A stretch of DNA of 64,000 nucleotides, taken from contig NZ_ATUE01000006.1 of the NCBI RefSeq assembly GCF_000420045.1, positions 1-64,000 on the forward strand, in the 5' to 3' direction. This document shows positions 40,533-49,161 of the stretch, piece after piece. This DNA comes from Perlucidibaca piscinae DSM 21586. GTDB taxonomy: Bacteria; Pseudomonadota; Gammaproteobacteria; Pseudomonadales; Moraxellaceae. The notes beneath the pieces are model-generated. The model had not been told where the DNA came from, made no database searches, and saw nothing but the letters and a program-made list of their open reading frames with translations. How positions within the stretch are numbered: the first letter of the stretch is position 1; every line of letters starts with the position of its first letter. The position numbers and the translations under genes are program-made.

Positions 40533-41300
40533 ATGACTGCACGTCCGCCCGTGGTGATGATTCACGGCATGTGGTCCCAGGGCCGCATCTGGGACACCTT
40601 CCGGACGCCGTTCGAGGCTGCCGGTCACGTGGTATACACCCCCACCTTGCGTCATCATGCCCCGGGCGCGCCGCATCCTGATCTGGGCACGACCAGCCTG
40701 CGTGACTACGTCAACGACCTTGCCGATTTCATCGCCACCTTGCCTGAGCTGCCTATCCTGGTGGGTCACTCCATGGGCGGCCTGCTGGCTCAGCTGCTGA
40801 CAGCGCGTGGTCTGTCCCGCGCCACCGTGATGCTGGCGAGCGCGCCGGCGCGCGGCGTGTTTCCGATCCGGCCAGTGATGCTGCCGGGTACTGCCCGCAT
40901 TTTCAGCACCCCCGGTTTCTGGAGGAAACCTCATCGCCTCACTGCGTGGGAGGCGCATTACGCGGTGTTCAACGTGCTCGATCGACAGGCATCCGATCTC
41001 GAGCATGCACGGCTGGTACATGAGTCCGGCAAGGCGGCGGCCGAGATCGTGTTCGCTGCGTTTCAGCCCCATGGGGCTGCCAGCGTGGATTTCCAGGCCA
41101 ATCGGGTGCCGCTGCTGAGTCTGGCGGGAGGCCGGGATCGCATCGTGCCGGCCAGTGTCTGTCGTCGCAATGCCGCTCTCTATGGCGAGCGCTGCCACTT
41201 TCACGTGTATCCCGAGCAGGCGCATTTCCTGATCGGGGAGCCGGGCTGGGACAGGGTGGCTGCCGACACACTGGCATGGATCAGGGCGCACGGAATCTGA
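40533..41300 (+). CDS. Cytosolic alpha/beta hydrolase
   Basis: A 255-residue alpha/beta hydrolase. HGMWSQGRIWDTF holds the oxyanion HG, the nucleophile Ser80 is in LVGHSMGGLLAQ, Asp is in LAGGRDRIVPAS and His is in EQAHFLIGE. No signal peptide, so cytosolic. It is convergent with alkB, separated by a terminator. Substrate unknown; relatives include non-haem peroxidase-like and lipase-like esterases. Confidence 0.8.
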   Translation: MTARPPVVMIHGMWSQGRIWDTFRTPFEAAGHVVYTPTLRHHAPGAPHPDLGTTSLRDYVNDLADFIATLPELPILVGHSMGGLLAQLLTARGLSRATVMLASAPARGVFPIRPVMLPGTARIFSTPGFWRKPHRLTAWEAHYAVFNVLDRQASDLEHARLVHESGKAAAEIVFAAFQPHGAASVDFQANRVPLLSLAGGRDRIVPASVCRRNAALYGERCHFHVYPEQAHFLIGEPGWDRVAADTLAWIRAHGI

Positions 41301-41323
41301 CCGGGGCATGCCTTGCCGCCCAT

Positions 41324-41353
41324 GAAAAAGCCCCGGATGAACCGGGGCTTTTC
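41324..41353. terminator. Bidirectional terminator between hydrolase and alkB
   Basis: GAAAAAGCCCCGG-ATGAA-CCGGGGCTTTTC has an A run on one side and a T run on the other. It sits between convergent genes and should serve both. Confidence 0.85.
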
Positions 41354-41378
41354 AGTCAGGCGGTTGAATCGCTGGCGG

Positions 41379-42659
41379 TCAGGCCTTCGATTCCTCACCC
41401 ACGGTCAGCGCATCGGCCGCCACCATGTTGGGCAGCGACTCGGCCGGATCATCGGCGAGGACTGCCGGCCTGCCGAAGCGGGCGTAGATGGCCTCGCGGG
41501 CTTCCGGTTGCATGTTGATGCGGCTCAGATCGCCCTTGTAGTGGTCGACCACGCGCTGGTCCATCATGCCGAACCACCATGACGGGAAGTACGCCGGCAG
41601 CAGCATGGAGGCATAGCCGCCTGGCAGCTGCGGGGTGTTGTCGAAGTGACGCAGGGCCTGGAAGCTGCGGGTCGGGTGTGCATGGTGGTCGCTGTGACGC
41701 TGCAGCTGGTACAGGAACAGGTTGCTGACGATCTCGTTGCTGTTCCAGCTGTGTTCCGGACGGGTACGTTCGTACTTGCCCTTGGCATCCTTCTGACGCT
41801 TCAGGCCGTAGTGCTCGATGTAGTTGATGACTTCGAGCAGGGAGGCGCCGTAGGCAGCCTGTCCGACCAGGAACGGCACGGCGCGCGGGCCGCCGAACAC
41901 GGTAAGGGCGCCAAACAGGCCGGCACTCATGGCCCAGCCCTGCAGCAGCTCGTTCTCCAGGCACCAGAAGCTCTTGCCCTTGCGCTCGAGACGACGCTTC
42001 TCGATCTCGTAGGCCGACTTGAAGCCGCCAATCACGGTGCGCGGCAGGAACTGCCAGAAGGTTTCGCCCATGCGGCTGCTGGCCGGATCTTCCGGGGTGG
42101 CCACGCGCTTATGGTGACCGAACGGGTGCTCGACGGCGAAGTGCGTGTAGCCGGTCGGGGCCAGGGCCAGCATCGAGAAGAAGCGGTCGGTGGCATCGTG
42201 CTTGTGCGACAGCTCGTGACCGGTGTTGATGGCCACGCCGTTGACGGCGCCGACGGTGAGGGTCAGGCCGACATAGTCCATCAGCGGCATGTCCTTGCGG
42301 CGGCCGGTGAGCCAGGTGGCCAGGGCGAGCGTGGCGTACTGGGCCGGGATGAATGCCTTGACGATCCACTGGTAGTACTTGTCGTTCTCGAGCTTCTCGA
42401 TGACTTCTTCCGGCGGGTTGGTGGTGTCGGTACCGATCAGGCGGTCGAGTGCCGGAATGATGCCGTGCACGAGTGCCGGGCCGGCCCAGGACAGCGCGCG
42501 CAGCTTCTTGGGTGCCACCGCGTAGGCCGAGACGGCGGCGAGGCCGATCACCGGCAGCGCCGGGCTGAGCAGCCACAGGTAGCGCTTGGGATCCTTCCAG
42601 TTGGCACCCTGGCTTTGCGGGGCGGTGTTCAGGGTGGTGGTATCGACTTTCGCGTTCAT
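41379..42659 (-). CDS. alkB: Alkane 1-monooxygenase AlkB
   Basis: A 426-residue di-iron membrane hydroxylase that converts medium-chain n-alkanes to 1-alkanols using rubredoxin electrons. The histidine boxes are in place: HELSH at 148-152, EHPFGHH at 177-183, HYG at 283-285 (NYIEHYGLKR) and RHSDHH at 321-326. Six membrane helices fit the hydrophobic profile. It starts 21 bases after the TetR-type regulator gene, so they form one operon. No rubredoxin gene is adjacent. Confidence 0.96.
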   Translation of the reverse strand: MNAKVDTTTLNTAPQSQGANWKDPKRYLWLLSPALPVIGLAAVSAYAVAPKKLRALSWAGPALVHGIIPALDRLIGTDTTNPPEEVIEKLENDKYYQWIVKAFIPAQYATLALATWLTGRRKDMPLMDYVGLTLTVGAVNGVAINTGHELSHKHDATDRFFSMLALAPTGYTHFAVEHPFGHHKRVATPEDPASSRMGETFWQFLPRTVIGGFKSAYEIEKRRLERKGKSFWCLENELLQGWAMSAGLFGALTVFGGPRAVPFLVGQAAYGASLLEVINYIEHYGLKRQKDAKGKYERTRPEHSWNSNEIVSNLFLYQLQRHSDHHAHPTRSFQALRHFDNTPQLPGGYASMLLPAYFPSWWFGMMDQRVVDHYKGDLSRINMQPEAREAIYARFGRPAVLADDPAESLPNMVAADALTVGEESKA

Positions 42660-42680
42660 GGAGAACCTCGAGGACGGGGG

Positions 42681-43331
42681 TCAGTTGGCTTCGCTGCTGG
42701 CGCGGGCCGCACGGGCCTGCCAGAGCGACAGGTAGTCCAGCACCATGACAGTCGCCTCGCGGCGGGTCTCGGCACTGATGTAATGCGTGTGGAAATAGCT
42801 GGCCTTGATGATGGCGAAGGCGATTTCCACGACATGCATGGCGATGTTCGGGCTGTCTGGCAGGTGGATCGGCGTGTCACGCTGTGCCAGCAGCTCGCGG
42901 AAGAAAATGGCGATCTGTTCGTTGCAGCGTTCGCGAGCCAGGTATTCGGCATGGCTGTAAGGGCCGCCGAGAATCAGGCGGGCCGCGGCCGGGTGATCCT
43001 TGTAGTAATCGCTGACTTCATCAATGAAGGCGGTCACCAGGGTGGCCACTTCGGCATTGCGCAGACGCTCGCCGACGGCGGTGATGCGCTCCATGATGCC
43101 GGTCAGGTGCAGGCCGGTCAGGTGCGCAAACAAGGCTTGCGAGGTCGGAAAGAACGGGTAGATGGCCGTGCGCGGCACATCGGCAGCCAGCGACAGACGC
43201 GGAATGGTGATGGTTTCGGGGTTGTCGGTGACCAGCAGCATCTCGGCAGCCGCCATCACGCGCTGCATGCGTTCACGCGAGCGTTTCTGGGCTGGCTCCC
43301 GCAGAGCGGGTGTCGACGAGATGTCGTTCAT
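42681..43331 (-). CDS. TetR/AcrR-family regulator in an operon with alkB
   Basis: A regulator of about 216 residues. The helix-turn-helix is in ITIPRLSLAADVPRTAIYPF, followed by the recognition helix end TSQALFAHL. The C-terminal ligand domain (NAEVATLVTAFIDEVSDYYK onward) is typical of the family. ATG 43331 was chosen; 43340 is also in frame. It lies just upstream of alkB and divergent from the AraC regulator, so it probably controls alkB and/or itself. Confidence 0.85.
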   Translation of the reverse strand: MNDISSTPALREPAQKRSRERMQRVMAAAEMLLVTDNPETITIPRLSLAADVPRTAIYPFFPTSQALFAHLTGLHLTGIMERITAVGERLRNAEVATLVTAFIDEVSDYYKDHPAAARLILGGPYSHAEYLARERCNEQIAIFFRELLAQRDTPIHLPDSPNIAMHVVEIAFAIIKASYFHTHYISAETRREATVMVLDYLSLWQARAARASSEAN

Positions 43332-43386
43332 TGATGTTCTCATTGTCGGATGTCGCATTCTCAATTGGTGGTGTCGCTAAATCCTG

Positions 43387-43421
43387 TCACTTTCTGACAT
43401 GATATTATCACTTTCTGACAT
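43387..43421. promoter_or_regulatory. Tandem 14-bp direct repeats between araC-type and tetR-alkB genes
   Basis: TCACTTTCTGACAT occurs at 43387-43400 and again at 43408-43421, 21 bases apart, that is, two helical turns on the same face. This is the arrangement typical of AraC-family binding sites. A TAATAT on the minus strand lies between them, a possible -10 for tetR-alkB. Confidence 0.65.
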
Positions 43422-43439
43422 CGTGACTGGTGAGTTGCC

Positions 43440-44489
43440 ATGACGACTGAAGTGCCGGAACTTCCGGTTCGCTACTACGCCAAGTTATTCGATTTGCTCG
43501 ACGCTGTGGGCTTCGATACCGAAACATTGCTCCAGAAGGCAGGAATTTCCCGACGGTTGTTGGCTAAGCCGGATGCCTGCCTGCGTCTGAGCCAGGTAGA
43601 GGCCTTCGTGGATGCCGCCGTGGCCATGGGCATACGCCATGACATCGCGCTCGATCTCGGCGCCATGATCAAGCTCAGCTCGCACAGCATGGTCGGCTAC
43701 GCCATGCTCAGCAGCCCGACTGTCGACTATGCCCTGCGTACCGCATCGCGCTTCTTCCGCCTCATTCTGCCGTCGTTTCGCATGAGCTGTCGCCATGAGG
43801 ACGACAGGCTGGTGCTGGAGTTCACGCCGGTGATGCCGATGAGCCGTCTGGTGATGACCTTCCATCTGGAAGCCATCGCCTCGGCCGTGCACCATGAGTT
43901 GCGCGAGATCCTGCGCAATGCCATGCCGCCGTATGAGCTCTATGCCTCCTATGCCATGCCGCCGCACGCCGCCCGCTATGCCGAGCTGATGCCGGGCGCG
44001 CGCTGCCATTTCGGCTGGACGGCGCGGCCGGGCCTGCGTCTGGTCTATCCGCTGGAGATCGCGCACTTCAGCCCCGAGCTGGCCGACACCGCCGCCTTGC
44101 GCATGGCCGAGAACCGCTGCCGAACGCTGGTGCGCAACGTGGTGTCCGATCGTCGCGTGTCGGCCTGGGTGCTGATGATGCTGCGCGAGGCCGCCGACAG
44201 CCTGCTCACCCTGGAGGAGCTGGCGCACACCCTGAACCTGTCCCCGCGCACGCTGGACCGCTACCTTGTGCAGGAAAACACCGGTTTCCGTGCCCTGCGA
44301 GCCCAGGTGCACCAGGAGCGTGCGCAGGCGCTGCTCGACAACCCGGTCCTGTCGATCACGCAGATCGCGCACGAGCTCGGCTATACCGATGCCTCCAACT
44401 TCAGCCGCGCCTACCAGCGCCTGACCGGGCAGACGCCCAGTGCCTGGCGTGCCGCACGTCTGGCCGGAGTGGGTGACGATCCGGTCTGA
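43440..44489 (+). CDS. AraC-family regulator, likely alkane-responsive
   Basis: A 349-residue activator. Residues 1 to about 190 form an arabinose-binding-type (OruR-like) sensor domain (VRYYAKLFDLLDAVGFDTET; SSHSMVGYAMLSSPTVDYAL). The C-terminal AraC domain has two helix-turn-helix units: LTLEELAHTLNLSPRTLDRY and ITQIAHELGYTDASNFSRAY. It is divergent from tetR-alkB with paired direct repeats between. Acinetobacter AlkR has the same relation to alkane hydroxylase genes; identity with it is not claimed. Confidence 0.87.
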   Translation: MTTEVPELPVRYYAKLFDLLDAVGFDTETLLQKAGISRRLLAKPDACLRLSQVEAFVDAAVAMGIRHDIALDLGAMIKLSSHSMVGYAMLSSPTVDYALRTASRFFRLILPSFRMSCRHEDDRLVLEFTPVMPMSRLVMTFHLEAIASAVHHELREILRNAMPPYELYASYAMPPHAARYAELMPGARCHFGWTARPGLRLVYPLEIAHFSPELADTAALRMAENRCRTLVRNVVSDRRVSAWVLMMLREAADSLLTLEELAHTLNLSPRTLDRYLVQENTGFRALRAQVHQERAQALLDNPVLSITQIAHELGYTDASNFSRAYQRLTGQTPSAWRAARLAGVGDDPV

Positions 44490-44585
44490 CCGGCTCGGGC
44501 GGGGGATTGCCCTTGTGAGGGCCAGACAGGGCCAGTACCATTGGCGGCTTGATTTCCCTAGTCCGCTTACCGCGTGGAGAGCCGC

Positions 44586-45461
44586 ATGATTCTTGGCAGC
44601 CTGGTGGCCCTGGCCACCCCGATGACCCCCGATGGTTCGGTGGATCAAGCGGCGCTGAAACAGCTGGTCGAGTGGCATGTCGAGCAGGGTACCCACGGCA
44701 TCGTCGCGGTCGGCACCACCGGTGAGTCCGCCACGCTGGATGTTGACGAGCACCTGGGCGTGGTGCGCACGGTGATCGAGGTGGCCGCCGGGCGTCTGGC
44801 CGTGATCGCCGGCACCGGCGCCAACTCCACCCGCGAAGCCATCGAACTGACCGCTGCTGCCGCCAGCCTGGGCGCCGATGCCGCGCTGCTGGTGACGCCG
44901 TATTACAACAAGCCGACCCAGGAAGGCCTGTACCAGCATTACAAGGCCGTTGCCGAGGCAGTCGCGATTCCGCAGATCCTCTACAACGTGCCCGGCCGTA
45001 CCGGTGTCGACATGCAGAACGCCACGGTCGCGCGTCTGGCCGGCGTGCCCAACATCGCCGGCATCAAGGACGCCACCGGCAACCTCGAGCGCGGCCAGGA
45101 GCTGATCAAGCTGGTGGGTGACCGCATGGCCGTCTATTCCGGTGACGATGCCACCGCCATCGAGCTCATCCTGCTCGGTGCCAAGGGCAACATCTCGGTC
45201 ACCGCCAATGTCGCGCCCGCCATCATGGCGCAGGCCTGCGAAGCCGCCCTGGCCGGTGATGCCGAACGTGCCCGCGCGCTGACCGCGCGCTGCGCCGAGC
45301 TGCACGACGTGCTGTTCATCGAGTCCAACCCGATTCCGGTGAAGTGGGCGCTGGCCGAAATGGGTCGCATGGGCCTGGGCATCCGTCTGCCGCTGACCGT
45401 CCTTTCCGAGGCCGCCCGCCCGCGCGTGCGCGCCGCCCTGCAAGCTGCTGGAGTGCTGTGA
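44586..45461 (+). CDS. dapA: 4-hydroxy-tetrahydrodipicolinate synthase
   Basis: A 291-residue Schiff-base aldolase making the dipicolinate precursor of lysine and peptidoglycan from pyruvate and aspartate semialdehyde. The ATG at 44586 follows GGAGAG; a GTG at 44574 is also in frame. Motifs: GTTGESATLD (pyruvate site), the Tyr in YYNKPTQEGLYQHY, YNVPGRTGVD and the Schiff-base Lys in GIKDATGNLER. It overlaps bamC by one base (TGATG). Confidence 0.96.
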   Translation: MILGSLVALATPMTPDGSVDQAALKQLVEWHVEQGTHGIVAVGTTGESATLDVDEHLGVVRTVIEVAAGRLAVIAGTGANSTREAIELTAAAASLGADAALLVTPYYNKPTQEGLYQHYKAVAEAVAIPQILYNVPGRTGVDMQNATVARLAGVPNIAGIKDATGNLERGQELIKLVGDRMAVYSGDDATAIELILLGAKGNISVTANVAPAIMAQACEAALAGDAERARALTARCAELHDVLFIESNPIPVKWALAEMGRMGLGIRLPLTVLSEAARPRVRAALQAAGVL

Positions 45462-46033
45462 TGCGTCATTTGCTGGTAGTGGCTGTCGCCGCCGGGCTGG
45501 TGTCCGGATGTTCCTTCCTGCGGGACCGCAGCCTGGACTACGTCCATGCCGAGCCGGGTGCTCCGCTGGCCGTGCCCGAGGGCGTCAACACCCGTCCGAT
45601 CAAGCCGCTGTACCCGATTCCGCCGCAGCGCCCGAACGATGCCCGCATCACCGAGCCGGTGCAGCCGCCGTTCCCGCCCAGCATGGAACAGGTTGCCGTG
45701 GCCGAGCTGCCGGCGCTGCCTAACGCGCCGGGCCGCTCGCCGGTCAAGCTCGGCACGGACGGCAACGGCGTGCCCGAGCTGCGCGTGGTCGGTCCGCGCG
45801 AGCGCGTCTGGGACGAGCTGGGGCGCGCGCTGGCCAATGCCGGCGTGATCATCAAGGATCGCAACCAGTCGCTGGGCATCGTCGATGTCAGCATCGACAA
45901 CGAGGCCTACCAGGTCCGCATGGTGCGTGCCACCGAGGCCTTCGTCATCAACGTGCAGAAGGACGAGGACACGGTGGCGCCGGTGCGCGTCAGCCGCTCG
46001 CTGCTGCCCGCCCTGCAGGCCCGCTGGCCCTGA
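45461..46033 (+). CDS. bamC: BamC-like outer-membrane assembly lipoprotein (short form)
   Basis: A 190-residue lipoprotein with signal MRHLLVVAVAAGLVSGC (lipobox VSGC, Cys17). A proline-rich stretch follows (RPIKPLYPIPPQRPND), and then one helix-grip-like domain (ERVWDELGRALANAGVIIKD; VDVSIDNEAYQV). E. coli BamC is about 344 residues with two such domains, so this form is short. The dapA-bamC-purC order supports the assignment. It acts on the BAM complex at the outer membrane. Confidence 0.78.
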   Translation: MRHLLVVAVAAGLVSGCSFLRDRSLDYVHAEPGAPLAVPEGVNTRPIKPLYPIPPQRPNDARITEPVQPPFPPSMEQVAVAELPALPNAPGRSPVKLGTDGNGVPELRVVGPRERVWDELGRALANAGVIIKDRNQSLGIVDVSIDNEAYQVRMVRATEAFVINVQKDEDTVAPVRVSRSLLPALQARWP

Positions 46034-46057
46034 TCAACGATTTCCGGAGAATCTGAC

Positions 46058-46771
46058 ATGAACAAGGGCGAACTGCTCTACACCGGCAAGGCCAAGTCGG
46101 TCTACGCCACCGACGACGCGGATCGCGTGGTCATCCTGTACCGCAACGATACCTCGGCCTTTGACGGCAAGAAGGTCGAGCAGCTCGATCGCAAGGGCAT
46201 GGTCAACAACAAGTTCAATGCCTTCATCATGGACACGCTGGCGGCCGCCGGCATTCCCACCCACCATGAGAAGCTGCTCTCGGACACCGAATCGCTGGTC
46301 AAGCGCCTGCAGATGATTCCGGTCGAGTGCGTGGTGCGCAACTTTGCCGCCGGCAGCCTGGTGCGTCGCCTCGGCGTGGAAGAGGGCATCGCTCTGAACC
46401 CGCCGACCTTCGAGCTGTTCCTGAAGAACGATGCCCTCGGCGATCCCATGATCAACGACGCGCACGCCATCTCCTTCGGCTGGGCCACGGCCGAGCAGCT
46501 GGCCGAGATGAAGGCGCTGACGCTGAAGATCAACGACATCCTCAAGGACCTGTTCCTCAAGGGCGACATGCTGCTGGTCGACTTCAAGCTCGAGTTCGGC
46601 CTGTTCCACGGCAAGATCGTGCTCGGTGACGAGTTCTCGCCGGACGGCTGCCGCCTCTGGGACCGCGAAACCCGCAAGAAGCTCGACAAGGACCGCTTCC
46701 GTCAGGGTCTGGGTGGCGTGGTTGAGGCCTACGAGGAAGTCGCCGCCCGCCTGGGTGTGACGCTGGACTGA
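46058..46771 (+). CDS. purC: Phosphoribosylaminoimidazole-succinocarboxamide synthase
   Basis: A 237-residue SAICAR synthetase of de novo purine synthesis, joining aspartate to CAIR with ATP. Motifs: ELLYTGKAKSVYATDDAD (the KAK ATP loop), the SAF-type stretch NDTSAFDGKKVE, VECVVRNFAAGSLVRR and FKLEFGLFHGKIVLGDE, with DEFSPDGCRLWD near the end. A ribosome site, GGAG, is seven bases upstream. Normal family length. Confidence 0.96.
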   Translation: MNKGELLYTGKAKSVYATDDADRVVILYRNDTSAFDGKKVEQLDRKGMVNNKFNAFIMDTLAAAGIPTHHEKLLSDTESLVKRLQMIPVECVVRNFAAGSLVRRLGVEEGIALNPPTFELFLKNDALGDPMINDAHAISFGWATAEQLAEMKALTLKINDILKDLFLKGDMLLVDFKLEFGLFHGKIVLGDEFSPDGCRLWDRETRKKLDKDRFRQGLGGVVEAYEEVAARLGVTLD

Positions 46772-46820
46772 TCCGCGACGCGCGACGGCTGCTTTTTTCG
46801 GCAACCGGCGTGCGCGGCTC

Positions 46821-46850
46821 TTGAGTTGAACGACGCGAAACGTTTATATT
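46821..46850 (+). promoter_or_regulatory. Promoter of tRNA-Ser
   Basis: TTGAGT at 46821-46826, 18-base spacer, TATATT at 46845-46850, then a GC-rich TCGCGACCGC discriminator. A plausible sigma-70 promoter for the tRNA. Confidence 0.6.
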
Positions 46851-46861
46851 TCGCGACCGCT

Positions 46862-46952
46862 GGAGAGGTGGCAGAGTGGTTGAATGCACCGGACTCGAAA
46901 TCCGGCATACGGTTCGCCCGTATCGAGGGTTCGAATCCCTCCTTCTCCGCCA
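46862..46952 (+). tRNA. tRNA-Ser (CGA)
   Basis: A 91-base class II tRNA. It starts GGAGAGGTGGCAGAGTGG, its anticodon loop ACTCGAAAT gives anticodon CGA (reads UCG), and it has the long variable arm expected of serine. It ends CTCCGCCA with the CCA encoded. A terminator follows. Confidence 0.95.
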
Positions 46953-46961
46953 GCATTGACG

Positions 46962-46992
46962 AAAAGGCCCTGACGCAAGTCAGGGCCTTTTT
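46962..46992 (+). terminator. Terminator after tRNA-Ser
   Basis: AAAAGGCCCTGAC-GCAA-GTCAGGGCCTTTT with a further T: a strong rho-independent hairpin directly after the tRNA. Confidence 0.9.
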
Positions 46993-47133
46993 GTTTGGGC
47001 GCGCGCGTCATGGCCTGCCCGTCCGTCTGCCATGGCATCGACAGCAGAAATGGGTGTTGCGGCGCAGGTGCTGATGCGCGACGCTCATGTCAGTGTGTGC
47101 ACACTTCATGAACCGGGTATCGCGGAGACGGAC

Positions 47134-47388
47134 ATGGAAAAAAACCATCATCTGCTGAGTGAACTCTTCCTTCAGCTCGGTCTGCCAGCCGGACCGGAGC
47201 AGATCAATGCCTTTGTGGCGGCGCATAGTCCGTTGCCGCATGGCACCTCGCTGTCCGAGGCGACTTTCTGGAACACGGCGCAGGCCGCCTTCCTGCGCGA
47301 AGCGCTGGAGCAGGATTCGGACTGGGTCGAGGCGGTTGACCAGCTCAACGAGGCCTTGCGGCAGGCACCTTTGCCAAACCTGGAGTGA
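47134..47388 (+). CDS. DUF2789 family small protein
   Basis: An 84-residue helical protein. GGAG precedes ATG 47134; the longer reading from 47032 has no ribosome site. Family signs: LFLQLGLPAGPEQINAF, then EATFWNTAQAAFLREAL and DWVEAVDQLNEALR. DUF2789 is common in Pseudomonadales and of unknown function. It is followed closely by the DUF6670-like gene. Confidence 0.8.
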   Translation: MEKNHHLLSELFLQLGLPAGPEQINAFVAAHSPLPHGTSLSEATFWNTAQAAFLREALEQDSDWVEAVDQLNEALRQAPLPNLE

Positions 47389-47404
47389 GCAAGGAGATAT
47401 GAGC

Positions 47405-48457
47405 ATGTCTGGCATGCGTGGCAGGGTCAGCCTGAGCAGCGTGTTTGCGCGGCTTGATGGAGCCGGTCGCGAGAACGGCAAGCCGTTCCGGCACCCCGGC
47501 ATGCTGCTGCCGCATGTCGACTCGCGGCGGATTGGCTGGACCCATTACGGCGTGATGATTCCCGATCTGCCGGCACCGCACCGGTTCTTCTCGATCATGT
47601 CGGTGATCGGTACGCCGGGCGCGCGAGCCTTCGACACCGATCACGCACTGGTCGACTCCCCGCGTTGCAATGCCACCGTGGTCAGCGGCACGGCAGCCAC
47701 CCATCCCGGGCATTTCGGCAGTTATTCGATTGCTCGCGACTGCGATTTCTCCGCCGACGGCAGCCGCATCCGCTTCGGGCGGGAGGTCGAGATCACCGGG
47801 AGCTACCCTGACTACCGTGTGCAGGCGCACTGGGGCGACTTCGCGCTCGACATCGTGCTGACCTGCAGTGACCACGTGTCGTGGTTCGTGCACAACCCGA
47901 TCTACAAGCACCTCAGCCTGTACGCCAGCTATCAGGGCAGCGTGCGTCATGGTGATCAGCGCCAGGATATTGCCGGTGCCTGCACCTTCGAGTACGCGTG
48001 CTGTCCCAGTCCCTATCTGCTGCGTGACCGGCCACTGCCGTTCGCGGCCAAGCTGCCGCTGGATTTCTTCACCTACCAGATCATCAATCTCGACGATGGC
48101 CAGCAACTGCTGATGGTGCACGCCACGGTGCTGTCACGTCCGCTGCTGACGGCGGTCTATCTGCGCTCGGCCAGCGACCCGGGTCGTGCCCTGCACGATG
48201 TCGACTTCGAGGTCCTGTCCTGCCAGTCCGCTCCGGCGATCGCACCCGATGGTGTCGCCATGTCGCTGCCTGAGGTGATGCGCTGGACTGCGCGTGACGG
48301 CGGTCGGGTCGTGCTTGATCTGACGGCCACCGTCGACACCGCAATGACCTACGGTCTGGGTTCAGGCTACGTCGGCGGCTATCACTACGACGGCAGACAC
48401 AACGGTCGTGCAATCAGCGGCCGGGGCTATGTCGAGTATATCGACCGGCGCGGGTGA
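47405..48457 (+). CDS. DUF6670-like (lipocalin/AttH-type fold) protein
   Basis: A 350-residue protein. AAGGAG lies eight bases before ATG 47405; ATG 47399 is only two bases away. The body is beta-rich and resembles the uncharacterised DUF6670/AttH-like group: WTHYGVMIPDLPAPHRFFSI, HFGSYSIARDCDFSADGS, DYRVQAHWGDFALDIVL and GGYHYDGRHNGRAISGRGY. A substrate is not known; lipid-like ligands are a guess from the fold. Probably cotranscribed with the DUF2789 gene 16 bases upstream. Confidence 0.65.
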   Translation: MSGMRGRVSLSSVFARLDGAGRENGKPFRHPGMLLPHVDSRRIGWTHYGVMIPDLPAPHRFFSIMSVIGTPGARAFDTDHALVDSPRCNATVVSGTAATHPGHFGSYSIARDCDFSADGSRIRFGREVEITGSYPDYRVQAHWGDFALDIVLTCSDHVSWFVHNPIYKHLSLYASYQGSVRHGDQRQDIAGACTFEYACCPSPYLLRDRPLPFAAKLPLDFFTYQIINLDDGQQLLMVHATVLSRPLLTAVYLRSASDPGRALHDVDFEVLSCQSAPAIAPDGVAMSLPEVMRWTARDGGRVVLDLTATVDTAMTYGLGSGYVGGYHYDGRHNGRAISGRGYVEYIDRRG

Positions 48458-48500
48458 GAGGGCGTTGCCCGGGCTGGCAAGGCCTGCAGGGTGGGTCGTG

Positions 48501-48902
48501 TCAGGTTGCCCAGTTCTCCAGTCGCAGCCCGTCGATGCGCTCGAATTCACGCAGGTTGTTGGTTACCAGAACCAGTCCCTCGCTGCGGGCATGCCCGGCG
48601 ATATGCAGGTCATTGACACCGATGGGCGTGCCTTTGCGCTCCAGATCGGCGCGGATGTCGCCATAGTGAGCGGCTGCTTTCGCAGTGTAGTCGAGCACCA
48701 CCAGACGCGATGAGAAGTCTTCCACCACGGCCAGGCTGTGTTCACGGCGCTGGCTTTTCTCGGCGCCATGCAGAAGCTCGGCGAGAGTCACGCTGCTGAT
48801 CGCCATTCTTCCGGCATGCCGATTGAAGACATCGAGCATGGCCGCCGGTCTGCGCTTGATCACATAGATCGCGATATTGGTGTCGAGCAGGTATTTCAGC
48901 AT
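48501..48902 (-). CDS. vapC: VapC-type PIN-domain toxin
   Basis: A 133-residue PIN ribonuclease. Acidic active-site residues are visible: Asp7 in LLDTNIAIY, Glu in TLAELLHG, Asp in IGVNDLHIAG and the ending VTNNLREFERIDGL. It is of the tRNA(fMet)-cleaving VapC subgroup by pattern. The start overlaps the antitoxin stop by four bases. Toxic in the free state; held by VapB. Confidence 0.9.
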   Translation of the reverse strand: MLKYLLDTNIAIYVIKRRPAAMLDVFNRHAGRMAISSVTLAELLHGAEKSQRREHSLAVVEDFSSRLVVLDYTAKAAAHYGDIRADLERKGTPIGVNDLHIAGHARSEGLVLVTNNLREFERIDGLRLENWAT

Positions 48903-49141
48903 CAGAGCGACTCGCGCTCGGACTGATGCTGGCTTGCGCGCACGTTGAGAAAGTCCTTGCTGACCGTCTCGGTAGCCTGAAAGAAGCTGTCCCAGGCCGA
49001 TTCGGCAGGTGTCAGGATGCGCTCACAGCCATGCACGCGCACGATGACCTTGCGCACGCCGCTGGGAAAGCGGGTATCGGCAGGCAGACGCACGGACTGG
49101 GTACGGTTGTTCTCGAACACTGAGCCGGTATGACTGGTCAT
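48902..49141 (-). CDS. vapB: VapB-type antitoxin
   Basis: A 79-residue antitoxin with a short AbrB-like N-terminus (GSVFENNRTQSVRLPADTRF), the DNA-binding part, followed by a flexible toxin-binding tail (ILTPAESAWDSFFQ). Overlaps vapC (ATGA). The operator palindrome lies just upstream at 49162-49184. Confidence 0.88.
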   Translation of the reverse strand: MTSHTGSVFENNRTQSVRLPADTRFPSGVRKVIVRVHGCERILTPAESAWDSFFQATETVSKDFLNVRASQHQSERESL

Positions 49142-49161
49142 GGCGGATGACTCCTGTGTCA

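Noticed and set aside
41646..43334. Open frame of 562 codons antisense to alkB and tetR
   Set aside because: Covers two confident genes on the other strand; no motif.
43485..45443. Open frame of 652 codons antisense to the AraC and dapA genes
   Set aside because: Spans two real genes and their gap; typical GC-rich shadow.
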